DNA of 64,000 nucleotides from FEN-1297 sp963843605 (GTDB lineage Bacteria > Bacteroidota > Ignavibacteria > Ignavibacteriales > Ignavibacteriaceae). The position numbers were made by a program, and so were the translations under genes. Below the pieces are notes generated by a model. The model was not told the DNA's origin. It saw only the letters and a list, made by a program, of their open reading frames with translations, and searched no databases. Shown here one piece after another: positions 9,327 to 19,505 of this stretch. How positions within the stretch are numbered: the stretch's first letter is position 1; each line of letters starts with the position of its first letter. The stretch is taken from assembly GCA_963843605.1 (NCBI GenBank), contig CAWJLA010000010.1:620001-684000 (forward strand). Reading direction: 5' to 3'.

Positions 9327-10025
9327 TTATAATTTTCTCAATTCGTCCATTAATTGGGTTTTGCTCCTGGTTTTTTCATCAACCTTTTTAATCGCTTTCG
9401 CCGGCACGCCAACCATAACGGTGTACGGCTCGACATCTTTCACAACAACAGAGCCCGCGGCAATAACCGCGCCCTTCCCTACCTTTACACCTTCAAGAAC
9501 AACCGCATTCGCACCGATCAAGACATCGTCTTCAATTATTACTGGATCCGCGCTCGGAGGTTCAATAACTCCGGCTAATACTGTTCCCGCACCGATGTGA
9601 CAATTTTTTCCGACAATTGCTCTTCCGCCGACAACAACGTTCATATCAATCATTGTTTTCTCACCGATCACTGCCCCGATATTAAGCACCGCGCCCATCA
9701 TTATTACGCAATTATCACCTATCTCAACGAGATCTCTTATAATTGCGCCGGGTTCTATCCTTGCTTTATATTTGGAAAGATCCGCAAGCGGTATCGCTGA
9801 ATTCCTTCTGTCGATTTCAATTCTGTGTTTGCTTATATTCTGTTTGTGCGATTCGTAAAAATTTTGAAATTCATTGTACTCAATAAATAATATACCCGAG
9901 TTGCCGTCGCCGAAGTACTCAAGTCCGTTGAAATCTATTTTAGAAAGATCGCCCTGCAGGTAAACTTTGGCAGGCGTTTTTTTCACTGAGTTGGATATGT
10001 AATTTATTATTTCGTATGAATCCAT
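9327..10025 (-). CDS. dapH: Tetrahydrodipicolinate N-acetyltransferase
   Basis: Acetylates 2,3,4,5-tetrahydrodipicolinate with acetyl-CoA, the committed step of the acetylase route to meso-diaminopimelate. The 232-residue product has the DapH layout: an alpha/beta N-terminal cap (1-85), then a left-handed beta-helix of hexapeptide repeats (about 88-200). Signatures are IEPGAIIRD, MMGAVLNIGAVIGE, TMIDMN, AGVIEPPSADP and LIGANAVVLEGVKVGKGAVIAAGSVV, here split for display, with the DEKT..KTQLMDELRKL tail. Resemblance to Bacillus DapH is strong and favours acetyl over succinyl donor. It sits between dapB and the aspartokinases. Confidence 0.93.
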   Translation of the reverse strand: MDSYEIINYISNSVKKTPAKVYLQGDLSKIDFNGLEYFGDGNSGILFIEYNEFQNFYESHKQNISKHRIEIDRRNSAIPLADLSKYKARIEPGAIIRDLVEIGDNCVIMMGAVLNIGAVIGEKTMIDMNVVVGGRAIVGKNCHIGAGTVLAGVIEPPSADPVIIEDDVLIGANAVVLEGVKVGKGAVIAAGSVVVKDVEPYTVMVGVPAKAIKKVDEKTRSKTQLMDELRKL

Positions 10026-10059
10026 TTCTTTTCCCGGATAAAATTATTAAGTAAAAATA

Positions 10060-10722
10060 TTATTCCCCGAATACAACGTCGGTGAAGCTGTAAAGTCCTT
10101 TTTTCTTTTTGATTATAAACACAGCCGATCTTAAGATGCCTTCGGCAAAAGTTCTGCGCGATGTCGCGCTGTGTTTGATCGAAAGAACCTCTCCCAGGCC
10201 GCCGAAGCTTACGATATGATCGCCTGCAACGTTGCCGAGTCTCAGTGATGAAACATTAACTTTTTTATCTTTAAAAACATTCTCAATCATCTTGGCGGTA
10301 CCGGAAGGCTTGTCCTTTTTAAATCTATGGTGAGTCTCCTCTATTTCAACATCCCAGTCGGGCAGTTTCTCATGCGCAATCCGGGTGAGTTTTAACAGCA
10401 TTTGTATACCGACGGAATAATTAAAACTCTGCACGACAGGCAGCTTCGAAGATAATTTTTTAAGCTTCGTAAAATCGTTTTCGTTTAGTCCGGTTGTAGC
10501 AAGGACCAGTGGGATTGTATTTTTTGAAACTGTTGAAAGTGTTTTTTCAAGGGCGTCCGGAAGAGAGCAGTCTATTATTACCTGCGGAACCGCGGATTGA
10601 GTTTCGCCATCAATGTCAAATTTATAAACCAGTTCATGACCGACTTCGGTAAAGACATTAACCACTTCACTTCCTAGTCTGCCTTTATATCCCACAACGC
10701 CGTATTTTATTTTATCAGACAT
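10060..10722 (-). CDS. dapB: 4-hydroxy-tetrahydrodipicolinate reductase
   Basis: NAD(P)H-dependent reductase of the DAP/lysine pathway. The product is 220 residues, the short form seen in Chlorobi, Thermotoga and others (Proteobacterial enzymes are about 270). It has an N-terminal Rossmann start GVVGYKGRLGSEV (8-20; the usual GxxGxxG), IDCSLPDA (around 50-57), ATTGL near 75, and the catalytic ETHHRFKKDKPSGTA (about 128-142) with the paired His and the Lys that binds substrate. It is the second gene of the dapA-dapB-dapH block, 124 bases after dapA and 34 before dapH. Confidence 0.94.
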   Translation of the reverse strand: MSDKIKYGVVGYKGRLGSEVVNVFTEVGHELVYKFDIDGETQSAVPQVIIDCSLPDALEKTLSTVSKNTIPLVLATTGLNENDFTKLKKLSSKLPVVQSFNYSVGIQMLLKLTRIAHEKLPDWDVEIEETHHRFKKDKPSGTAKMIENVFKDKKVNVSSLRLGNVAGDHIVSFGGLGEVLSIKHSATSRRTFAEGILRSAVFIIKKKKGLYSFTDVVFGE

Positions 10723-10846
10723 AATTTATTACTAAGGTTTTAAGATATATTCGAGAAATTTTACTTTTTGCCGTGAATTTTACTAATTGATTTTTTTATG
10801 CATTAATTCAATAATTATAACAAGAAGAAACAGATAGTTTTTCTTA

Positions 10847-11716
10847 TCATAATTTAGTCATTTCCTCATCGAGTATCTTCGCGCATTTTTCGGAAACAGG
10901 AATAAGCGGCAGACGGACAATGTTTTCGCACATGCCTTTTTTATTCATTACATATTTCAACGGAGAAGGACTTGCTTCGATGAACAATGCCTTCATCATT
11001 CCGCTGTATTTGTTGTTCAGAGTCCGCGCTTTTTCTAGGCTGCTGTTTTGAATTGCGGATGTTAGTTCTTTAAGCTCTTTCGGATAAACATTGGAGAATA
11101 CGGAAATAACACCGGCTCCGCCTAAAGCCATAATGGGAAGTGTCTGATCATCGTTTCCGGAATAAACAAGAAAATTGTCCGGCTTCATAGCGATGAGCTG
11201 GGCGATCTGCGAAATATTTCCCGATGCCTCTTTTATTCCGATAACATTTTTGCAGGCTTGGCTTATTTTTAGGACCGTTTCGGGCAGCATGTTCATACCG
11301 GTTCTGGAGGGAACGTTATAAAGAATAATGGGAAGACTTGTTCTTTCGGAAATGTACTTGTAATGCTCAACCAGGCTTTCCTGTGTGCCTTTATTGTAGT
11401 AAGGATTAACGATTAATAGTCCGTCCGCTTTTGATTTTTCTGTTAACTTATTCAGAGCGACAACTTTTTTAGTATCGTTAGTACCGGTTCCGACAATAAT
11501 CTTTGCTTTGCCTTCAACCGATTCTATAACCGTATTGACAATTTTTTCTCTTTCTTCGATATCGATGACAGGCGATTCCCCGGTGGTGCCGAGTACGATA
11601 ATTGCGTCAACTCCTCCTTCAACCTGCAGTCTGCTTATTTTTTTTAACGCCGCGAAGTCGACATTAAAGTCTTTATCGAATGGTGTAGCTAAAGCGGTTC
11701 CGACTCCGGTAAACAT
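10847..11716 (-). CDS. dapA: 4-hydroxy-tetrahydrodipicolinate synthase
   Basis: Condenses pyruvate with aspartate semialdehyde; class I aldolase TIM barrel of 289 residues, standard length. Key residues are visible: TTGESP (about 44-49), the catalytic Tyr in YNVPSRTG (about 132-139) with the substrate-binding Arg, and the Schiff-base Lys in GIKEASG (about 159-165). GAGGVI-type sugar-phosphate/aldolase end motif appears as GGAGVISV. First gene of the lysine block; the ATG is preceded by GAGG, and a TAAATTTG box lies about 45 bases upstream. No lysine riboswitch is recognisable in the leader. Confidence 0.95.
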   Translation of the reverse strand: MFTGVGTALATPFDKDFNVDFAALKKISRLQVEGGVDAIIVLGTTGESPVIDIEEREKIVNTVIESVEGKAKIIVGTGTNDTKKVVALNKLTEKSKADGLLIVNPYYNKGTQESLVEHYKYISERTSLPIILYNVPSRTGMNMLPETVLKISQACKNVIGIKEASGNISQIAQLIAMKPDNFLVYSGNDDQTLPIMALGGAGVISVFSNVYPKELKELTSAIQNSSLEKARTLNNKYSGMMKALFIEASPSPLKYVMNKKGMCENIVRLPLIPVSEKCAKILDEEMTKL

Positions 11717-11762
11717 TTTTTCCTCGATTTATTTCTTGTTAGTGGTCCGTTTTACTGTTTTG

Positions 11763-11770
11763 CAAATTTA
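11763..11770 (-). promoter_or_regulatory. Candidate -7 box (TAnnTTTG) for the dap operon
   Basis: TAAATTTG on the minus strand, 46 bases upstream of the dapA ATG, fits the Bacteroidetes -7 consensus. No convincing TTG element is found at the usual spacing, so the assignment is weak. Confidence 0.3.
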
Positions 11771-11829
11771 ATTTAATTTCAATTTAAATAATATGTTTTA
11801 AGTCGAAAATATTGATGAATTTAAAATAA

Positions 11830-12060
11830 TTTTTCATGTTTCCGCCTGATTTCGTTTCATTGATGCAATTCTATTCAAAAAAAGGAATGACGCGGTTAAG
11901 ATAATTATTAGTTTACAACACTGCTCAAAAATAATCATGGAAGTCAACTCGTCCCGCGACTCAGTTCGGGATGACAGGATAATCCATTGATTGAAAAATG
12001 TTTTATCATGGTGATTGGACCTGCCTGCCGGACAAACAGGTTCGGACCATGACTTTTAGT
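11830..12060. repeat. Intergenic region with degenerate palindromic repeats
   Basis: No gene is seen. Around 11948-11980 CTCGTCCCGCGACTCAG is followed by TTCGGGATGAC, an imperfect inverted pair typical of dispersed GTCATCCCGAAC-type repeats. Around 12018-12046 CCTGCCTGCCGG and CAGGTTCGG form another imperfect hairpin; a related CCTACCGGTAGGCAGG core recurs at 60488-60503. These look like remnants of small dispersed palindromes, not regulatory sites. Confidence 0.35.
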
Positions 12061-12123
12061 GAATAAATCAGAACACTGCCAAATATTTTTAAAAATAGGC
12101 AATAATAATTTTTTTTAATTAAA

Positions 12124-12155
12124 TTTGAACAGATAAAAGAAAAATTGTATTTTTG
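12124..12155 (+). promoter_or_regulatory. Promoter of tRNA-Arg(ACG)
   Basis: TTTG (12124-12127), 20 bases, then TATTTTTG (12148-12155) matches TTTG-N17-23-TAnnTTTG exactly. The predicted transcription start lies about 15 bases before the mature tRNA 5' end. Because the downstream gene is unambiguous, this is the best promoter example in the window. Confidence 0.6.
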
Positions 12156-12176
12156 ACATCCTGGAATTTTAAACAC

Positions 12177-12250
12177 GCACCTGTAGCTCAATTGGATAGA
12201 GCATCTGACTACGGATCAGAAGGTTTGGAGTTCGAATCTCCACAGGTGCA
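12177..12250 (+). tRNA. tRNA-Arg(ACG)
   Basis: A 74-base cloverleaf: acceptor GCACCTG pairs with CAGGTGC, D-arm GCTC...GAGC, anticodon stem TCTGA/TCAGA closing the loop CTACGGA with anticodon ACG, T-arm TGGAG-TTCGAAT-CTCCA, discriminator A. CCA is not encoded. The A34 is the expected substrate for the tRNA adenosine deaminase tadA found at 24967, which converts it to inosine to read CGU, CGC and CGA. Confidence 0.96.
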
Positions 12251-12612
12251 CAAGACTCATCTTTACCAATCTTAAACGTTAGCTTTTAGATCCTATATTT
12301 ATAAATCTTTGCAATACAGTGTAGTTTTTCATTTGTCGGTTAGTAAGATGTAACTTTTTCCATTTAAATAAGGATTTCCTTTTGAGAAATAAATCCTAAT
12401 TTTAATCAATTTAAGAGAATTCAAATCCTTTTTCTTCTTTAATTACTGGTAAGTAAAAAGCCTCAAAATCAAATCGTACCGAGCATTAATTATGTTTTGT
12501 TTTTAAGTTATTTTTATTATATATCATGTCAGAAATTAATTCAATAATATATCTACATTTTAATTATTTAAAAATAATTTCTCTAAAATAGTAGTTAAAA
12601 TCTATTTGATGA
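12251..12612. other. AT-rich intergenic stretch
   Basis: No coding region, repeat or RNA structure is recognised between the tRNA and the promoter-like element of the broken kinase. Confidence 0.5.
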
Positions 12613-12646
12613 TTTGACAGAAAGGTAATATACGAAAATATATTTG
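12613..12646 (+). promoter_or_regulatory. Candidate promoter of the decayed sensor kinase
   Basis: TTTG (12613-12616), 22 bases, TATATTTG (12639-12646). The leader to the ATG at 12821 would be about 170 bases. Pattern match only. Confidence 0.4.
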
Positions 12647-12820
12647 TCTTATATCTTGCAAGTTCCAGCATTTTTAATTACCACCTATCGTAAGAAACGA
12701 ATTAAGTTTCCTCCTCCTTAAAATGTTTTTAACATCTTACAAGCAAGTAACTAAAATTTGTTTCAATAATAATTATTAACAGAACGCCTTCACTAAATTC
12801 TCCATTCCAAGGGGTGTGAG

Positions 12821-15412
12821 ATGAAAAACACTAAGACTAAAATACTAGCGAACAAAAAGCATATTACTGTGTTAATAATAGTTCTCGCGATTATTATTAT
12901 TATTGCCGGATATTTATATTATAAAAATGAAGAAAACTTTTATAAACGGCAGAAATATAACGAACTAAAAGCTATTGCCGACCTAAAAGAAAATCAAATC
13001 ATCAATTGGATAAATAAAAGGGATTCAGAAGCAAAAGTTTTAACTAATTCCCCTTTCTTTGTCCGTGCAGTAATTAATCTTGTCCGTTATAATAATAACG
13101 AAAATCTTAGAAAAGAGATTATTGAGCGGCTGCTTCCTTTTGAAAAAGAATTAGGCTATAATAATATTTTCATTTTAAAATCCAAACGGAAATATAATTA
13201 TAAAAGTAAAACCATCCAAATTAAAATTGGATCCATACGTTATCGGAAAAGTTAAAGCAGCTTCCTCACTGCAAAAAATTGTACACACCGATTTATACAT
13301 TTGCACGTATAACGATAGTATATATTATGATATAATTTCACCGATTAATTATAGAAACAACAAACCATCAGCATTGCTCTTATTCAGAATTGATCCATTC
13401 TCTTACCTATATCCTTTGGTTAAATCATGGCCGACAATTAATCAAACTGGGGAAACCGTATTGCTTAGAGTTCATAAAAACGGTTCTCTTCTCTATTTAA
13501 ATCAATTGCGTTTTCGTAAAAATACCGCATTAAAATTTTCTATCCCTTTGTCAAAGCTGGACGCACCGGGAGTACAGGCAGCTCGTGGCCGCTACGGATT
13601 ATTTGACGGTATCGATTATAGCGGCAAAGAAGTTCTTTCGGATATAGGAGAATTCCTGCAACGGATTGGATAATGATTACAAAGATAGATAAAAGTGAGT
13701 TGTATTCCGGCCTTTACAAAACTGCTAGTATGATTTTCGGATTTACGATTTTCTTAATAATTCTTACAGGCTCGGGTTTTGCACTCATATATAATTTAAG
13801 GCAGAAAGTTATCTATAAAGATCTCTACAACACCGAGAAAGAATTAGTGCTATTAAACGAAAAATTTAAAGCTACGATAAGATTGTATCAGTGAAGGTGT
13901 TATTACGGCTGACATTTCAGGTAAAGTAATGTATTTGAACAGAATGGCAGAGCAATTGACCGGAAGGGAACAAAATTCAGCTATAGGCATGAATATATAT
14001 GATGTATATCATGTGAAAAATGAAGAAACCGGAGCCGTAGAAAATAATCTGGTCAATAAAGTACTTAAACAAGGAATTAAAAAAGAACTAGCAGATCATA
14101 CATTGCTTATTTCAAAATCCGGTTTGGAGATCCGTTTCGATACTGGAGCACCGATTTTTGATATAGACGGAAAGGTATCCGGACTGGTATTGACATTTCA
14201 GGATGAAACCAAAAAGCGAACTTACTTAAAATTAATAAAGGAAAACCAGGAAAAATATCGTACGGCGATCGCTAAATTGGAATCTGCTTTGGCGAGTATG
14301 ACTGACGCAGTTTTTATTACTGATACAGAGGGGAAAATAATAAATTATAACGATGCTTTTGTCTCGTTTCATAGATTAAGAACAAGGGAGAATGCGCAAA
14401 ACCATGGATGATTATATTTCCGTTTTAGAAGTGAGATTCCTCAATAACGAGATTTCTCCAAAAAAGCAGTGGGCAATCCCAGAGCTTTAAATGGTGAATG
14501 TGCTGTGAATGTTGAATACAAATTAAAGCGTAAGGATAACGACGAAATTTGGTTCGGTAGTTTCAGCTTTGCACCTATCCGCGATCATGAAGGCCATATT
14601 GCCGGGGCAATCGTTGTGGGCCGTGATAATGAATTAAAACTATGAGCAGCAATAATATTAGCAAAAGATAAAGCGGAAGAGATAAATAAGGTGAAATGAT
14701 TTTTCTTTGCAAATATGAGCCATGAACTCGTACACCGTTTGTAGGATTATCGGTTACGGTCAGTTGTTATATGAATTATTGACGGATAGTGAATTGAAAG
14801 AAATGGCTAATGGGATTATAAGATCTTCCAAAAGAATGATGAATACTTTAACAAATATTCTTACGCTTTCAAAGTATGAATTTAACGGAATTGAATTTGT
14901 GCCTAAATCTGTGGATATAATTGAACTTATCGAGAATGTCTATACACAATTTTCTGCAGCCGCAAAACAAAAAGGGCTTAATTTTAGAAAAGAAATAAAA
15001 TTTTCTTCTTTGACAATTACTACCGATGAAATGCTTCTTATTTAGGTTTTAAATAATTTGGTGAACAATGCGATTGTTTACACTCCACAAGGTTCTGTTG
15101 TATTAATAGCGGAGTTAATAATAAAACACCAAGAAAAGATTCTATTTCTGAAAGATATCTGATACGGGAATCGGGATTCCTAAAAATAAACAAGAACTTA
15201 TTTGGGAAGAGTTCAGACAGGTTAGTGAGGGATTATCGCGTAAATTTGAAGGCACTGGACTCGGACTTGCTATAGCAAAAAAATACGTAAGACTTTTAAA
15301 TGGAAATATTTACCTAGAAAGTGAAGTGGGTATAGGAACTACATTTTTCATTGAGCTGCCATTAAAAGATTATGATGATCCAATTAATAAAAACGAACCG
15401 GTAAAAGATTAA
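12821..15412 (+). pseudogene. Sensor histidine kinase pseudogene (membrane sensor-PAS-PAS-HisKA-HATPase)
   Basis: Frame fragments read in order as one two-component sensor kinase: an N-terminal membrane helix (12880-12925), an extracytoplasmic sensor with a VLSDI...IMITKIDKSE end, a second membrane helix (about 13710-13790), PAS 1 (13900-14215), PAS 2 (14270-14640), the phospho-acceptor region FFANMSHEL then RTPF (14703-14745), and an ATPase domain with NNLVNNA, DTGIGIP and GTGLGLAIAKK (15050-15360). The frame is broken near 13215, 13645, 13890, 14390, 14455, 14640, 14730 and 14745, and by stops at 14698 and 15043. Most lesions look like single-base indels. It cannot make a full kinase; a partial product from the first 140 codons is possible. 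A cognate response regulator is not adjacent. Confidence 0.88.
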
Positions 15413-15440
15413 ACCGATAATATTTTAATTTAGATAATCC

Positions 15441-16049
15441 TCAATTCGTAAACTCAGCACTCACTATTTTAAGTTCTTTAGGATAGGTTATACTGCCAAT
15501 CACTGTTGAGATGGTTGGTTGTGCATATAGTTCAAGTTTAGATGAACTGCCTTTGTTTCCGGCAACGGCAAGGACCATATTAAGTAAAGATTTATAATCA
15601 CGATCTCCGAAAAATTTAATTAAATCAATATTTACAGAAAGAGGAATATTAGTAAGTTTACCCGCGCCTGGAACTTCGACCGGATTCTTTATATTACCTG
15701 ATATAGTTTCTTTGCCGTCAATAAATAATTTCCAAGGAAATGATGAGAGACCAATATCAGTACGCTGATAATTCCCTGAACCGTCATTCGGATTTTTAGC
15801 CTCAACATTTATGATAAATGAGACCGGTAATGTGCCTTTCGCAACGGCCCCTGCGAGCTGCAATAGTTGCAATGTTGAGAAGTCGCTTATACTAGTTTTA
15901 CCTTCAATTGATATTCCGTTAAGCATAACCTGATTAACAGCGCCGAGTTTAAATTGAAGCCTGGAGATATTAGATATTGTGTTTAAAACGCTGCAGCTTA
16001 TGTTTGTCAGCGCAAAAATAACCGCTAAAGTAAAAATCAGCTTTTTCAT
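15441..16049 (-). CDS. Lipoprotein with LEA14-like domain
   Basis: The 202-residue product opens with a lipoprotein signal (hydrophobic residues 4-18, lipobox ending at Cys19, NISC), so it is expected to be lipid-anchored in the envelope. The remainder (about 25-200) has the feel of an LEA14/water-stress beta-sandwich: NISI-type EGKTSI near 50, PVSFIINVEAKNPND (about 85-99) and NIPLSVNIDL near 135, which are typical of that fold. The family call is tentative; the lipoprotein call is good. It stands alone between the kinase pseudogene (convergent) and a structured terminator-like element. Function unknown. Confidence 0.7.
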   Translation of the reverse strand: MKKLIFTLAVIFALTNISCSVLNTISNISRLQFKLGAVNQVMLNGISIEGKTSISDFSTLQLLQLAGAVAKGTLPVSFIINVEAKNPNDGSGNYQRTDIGLSSFPWKLFIDGKETISGNIKNPVEVPGAGKLTNIPLSVNIDLIKFFGDRDYKSLLNMVLAVAGNKGSSSKLELYAQPTISTVIGSITYPKELKIVSAEFTN

Positions 16050-16090
16050 ATTTCTTATTTCCTGGCCGGTAAGTCTTCAAATAAAGTATT

Positions 16091-16180
16091 AAAAAAAAGA
16101 GGCTTTCTCATGACAGCCGGAATGTCACGCTTTAACTTTGCTCAGCATAACATAATACCGGCTAATGGACAGCCCCTCTT
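16091..16180 (-). terminator. Nested hairpins with T-run (terminator-like)
   Basis: On the minus strand an outer stem pairs AAGAGG(GG)CT (16180-16171) with AGCCTCTT (16104-16097) and runs straight into eight Ts. Inside it AGCCGG (16163-16158) pairs with CCGGCT (16120-16115) around a loop of 37 bases. It lies downstream of the HmuY-like fragment, so an intrinsic terminator is the simplest reading, but the double stem is larger than usual. Confidence 0.5.
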
Positions 16181-16206
16181 ATCTATAAAATTACTAAATA
16201 AGATTA

Positions 16207-16719
16207 TTATTTAAATCTTACATCGGCCGATTTTTTATTATAAATCCATTTGACTTCTACCCATGAAGGGTCGCCGGGTCCTGTGCCGCCGCCGTAATTT
16301 GTGATTTTAAACTTTGAATAATGACCATCCTGATCGTAAATAAAATAATATTTAGTTGTATCCCGATCCGGTATTTCAGTTACCCAGGACGATGAGGTGC
16401 TGTATGCGGGTGATGAAACTCCATCATTTAAATTCCCGCTGTTACCTGCATAAAAAAAAGTGTTTCGATTTAATCCGGCTGATAAACTAGCGCTTCTTAA
16501 ATCATATGTTGAAGAAGAGGAGTTTGAGAAATAGAATAAATCAACTGAAGCGCTCGTTGAAGAAGAAGTACTAATACTCGAACTGAAGCCGTTTTTTAAA
16601 ATCAAACCGCTGGGCTGACAATCAGTTGTGCCCGTAGTTTCATAGATTTTCACCGGACCGTAAGCTGAAAGAGAAACATTTGAAGTTAATATAATTGTAG
16701 ATGAAGTTTGAACATCCAT
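16207..16719 (-). CDS. Possible HmuY-like protein fragment
   Basis: A 170-residue open frame rich in Ser/Thr with no signal peptide. The C-terminal 50 residues (KYYFIYDQDGHYSKFKI, then WVEVKWIYN) resemble the end of HmuY-family heme-binding lipoproteins, where a D-G-x-Y-x-K-x-x-I strand precedes the final beta strand. HmuY partners are TonB-dependent receptors, and this frame lies 110 bases downstream of one on the same strand, which supports the reading. The lack of an export signal and an in-frame stop about 90 bases upstream suggest a truncated gene. The neighbouring receptor is also broken. Family assignment is a guess; the ORF itself is plausible. Confidence 0.4.
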   Translation of the reverse strand: MDVQTSSTIILTSNVSLSAYGPVKIYETTGTTDCQPSGLILKNGFSSSISTSSSTSASVDLFYFSNSSSSTYDLRSASLSAGLNRNTFFYAGNSGNLNDGVSSPAYSTSSSWVTEIPDRDTTKYYFIYDQDGHYSKFKITNYGGGTGPGDPSWVEVKWIYNKKSADVRFK

Positions 16720-16828
16720 GATTATGGTAAATGAGTAAGTAATATCTAAAATTATAAAATTAATATTAATTAAACTATTTCCACTTGTCTATTCAAGTAC
16801 AAATATCACATGTACTCACTTAGAGTAT

Positions 16829-19222
16829 TTAAAATATTTCATAACGGATCCCGATTGAAGGCACTAACGGGAGCAGTCTTAATTCTTCGGAAACAGCAGT
16901 GCAGTCCTTCCCTTGATAACTGTATCTGTAACCGTAAACATTCCTCCGGTTAAAAACATTCATGATATTTAAATAAACGATAAACTGCTGTTCGAATAAT
17001 AAGAAGCGGCGGCTTATTCTCAAATCGGCTCTTAAGTATGAAGGCAAATGCGATGAGTTTCTGTTTCCTTTTTCCCAGATATGAATATGATTCACTGTGT
17101 CCATTGAGGTAACGCTTGGAGTATAGGCGAGTCCGCTTCCGAAAAATACATTTATTCCTGCATCCCATCTTCCGGCCTTATAAAATATATTTCCGGAAAA
17201 AGTATGCCGCTGATCTGTGTACCTGAAATTAGGGGGGCTGTTACGATTATCTTCTCTCTCCTTTGCAATTAAGTAACCATAGTTCAAAAATATCGAAAAA
17301 TAATTATGACTATATTCAAACCTAACATCTGCTCCGTAAGCGGATCCGGAAGCATACTTATCATCAAATATATAATTGATTTCCCCAGAACTAAGCCTTT
17401 CGGCGGGGATTATGTCGGTGTATCTTTTAAAATATATTTCGGGACTGAAAAAAACGTACTCCCCTATTTTAGTCTCAGTCCCTATAATAAAATGTTCCGC
17501 CTTTTCGAATCTAGTATGAGAAAAATCGAAAGTATTGTTGTCTATTTTCATAAAGTCGGGCATTTGATAATAATAGCCCCAAGCCATATTTAAATCTGTA
17601 CCTGGGATGACCTCACAGCAAAGTCTTATTCTTGGTGATAAAGAAGTTTTTTTATTCAATCCAGAATATTCAGCTCTTCCCCGAGATTAAAATCAATTCC
17701 TTTACCGAAATGGAATTGGTTCTCAATATAAAAAACCTGTTTTTAATTCGGGTATTTTGTAAATGACAGTATCGTTGTATTTAGGATTTCTTGGTACGTC
17801 ATATTCTGATTTTTCATGTAAATATTTTAAATTTTCCGTTATTGAAATTAAACCGTCCGAATATTTTTCCTTGAAATAAATTCCATTTTTGAAATCACTT
17901 CCCAAAAGTAAATCGTAACTTCTATTTACATGCAGTATTAATTTTTCACGGAGAGTAATACTAGTGGATTTATATACGCATGATATGTTGTTATGTTCTC
18001 TGCTGATTTTGTAAAGCGCCGGGGAATTATAATAATATGCTCTGCCCTCCTTATTCATAAAATAATTTTTATTCTCAATTTCGCGGGCGAAAGAAACAAA
18101 TGATTCGATCATCATATTTTCAGATATGCAGTTCGTTAAATAAATATTTCCGCTGATTATATTCCCTTTATAGTTGTATTTTGAATTTTCACTAAAGGAG
18201 GTAAATTTATTTTCAATGTTTCCTGAAAGCAGTTCTTGTCCCGGCACTCCGTACATATCTGTTCGGGAATTGTCTAGAAAGTTATCCTGTGAATAAATAA
18301 AATTTACTTTTAACTTTGCTGCGGATGAAACTAAATAGTCAATCTGAACCTGCATATCAAAAAAGGATATATCCGGAATACTTTTACGATCTGAAAGTAA
18401 ACTCAGCATTTTCTTTATAAAACTATTTCTGTACCCTGCCGCCAGCGTTCCTTTTTTATTAAGGGGACTTTTTATCATAATGCTAAGATCTGTCAGACTG
18501 AAATCTGTTTTACATGTGAATCGGTCAATCTTTCCGGGATCGTATTCTATATTTAAAATAGAACTCAGAGCGTTGCCGTATCTGGCCGGAAATCCGCCCG
18601 GCGAGAATTCCGCTTTCTTTACCATTAACGGATTAAAAATACTTAAACCTGTTACAGGATATTCCTTCAGATGAAAAGGGTTAGAAATCTCATTTCCGTT
18701 TATCATTATTAGGTTTTCATCCGGACCGCCGCCCCTTACGGAATATACCGAACTTGCTTCATCATTTGAAACCACACCGGGAACTGATTGAATAGAGAGT
18801 AATGGATCTTTTGATATGCCTGAAAGACGTTCAATTTCTTCTTTACCTAATGAATATTTGAAATTGTTTAGTGCATCCTTTCCTGAGGATACGATAATTT
18901 CGTCTAAAACATACGGTGCCGGCATTAGATTAATTGTAGTATCGGATACTGAATTTTCCAAACTCAATCTAGCGGATTTAAATCCAATGCGGCTTATTAT
19001 CAGAATATTGTCCTGGAAGACCTTTATTTTGAATTTTCCCATGCGATCGGATGTTGTCCCGATATCTGTATTCTCTATTTTAATATTCGCGTCTTCCAGC
19101 GGCTTTCCGGTTGTTGAATTAATTATTGTCCCGGATATTATAATTATCTGCCCGGATGATGAAGTATTTGTGAATATGACCAGCAAAACCGAAACAACGG
19201 TGTATCTAATTAATTGTAACAC
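16829..19222 (-). pseudogene. TonB-dependent outer-membrane receptor with two frameshifts
   Basis: Two frames form one receptor of about 795 residues. The first (19222-17723, 499 codons) has a signal peptide, a CarboxypepD_reg-like domain (about 28-110: GTIINSTTGKPLEDANI) and a plug domain (about 125-230: SIQSVPGV, VRGGGPDE). The second (17659-16829) holds the C-terminal beta-barrel strands and ends in Phe, as outer-membrane proteins do. The 60 bases between them translate in a third frame (YIENQFHFGK), with indels at a T-run near 17727 and a G-run near 17680. The substrate is unknown; linkage to a HmuY-like fragment hints at heme. Function is probably lost unless the indels are sequence errors. 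Confidence 0.85.
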
Positions 19223-19505
19223 TCATACATTTTCCCCTTTAAATATTGTTGTAACTTTAACGAAATATTTTATCAGACATATTTTTTGAAAAAATAAATC
19301 TGAATGATATTTACGTTACTTATTGTTATACTATCTGAACAGTGAATTGTAAAAATGAGGTTGATTTTTTAAGATATGTGCCCTTCATTATCCCCGAATA
19401 AACAGGTGTTTGTTTATTTACCTGGATTAAAATAATCCCGAATATAATGTTTCGCAATAAGGGGTTTGATAGTATTTGTCATGAAAAATAAAAATAGCAA
19501 TTAAA
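19223..19505. other. Intergenic stretch
   Basis: AT-rich region upstream of the receptor pseudogene. I see no gene or clear repeat here. Confidence 0.45.

Noticed and set aside
12006..12191. Minus-strand ORF of 61 codons
   Set aside because: It runs antisense into the tRNA-Arg(ACG) gene and over a palindromic repeat; no ribosome-binding site or protein-like composition.
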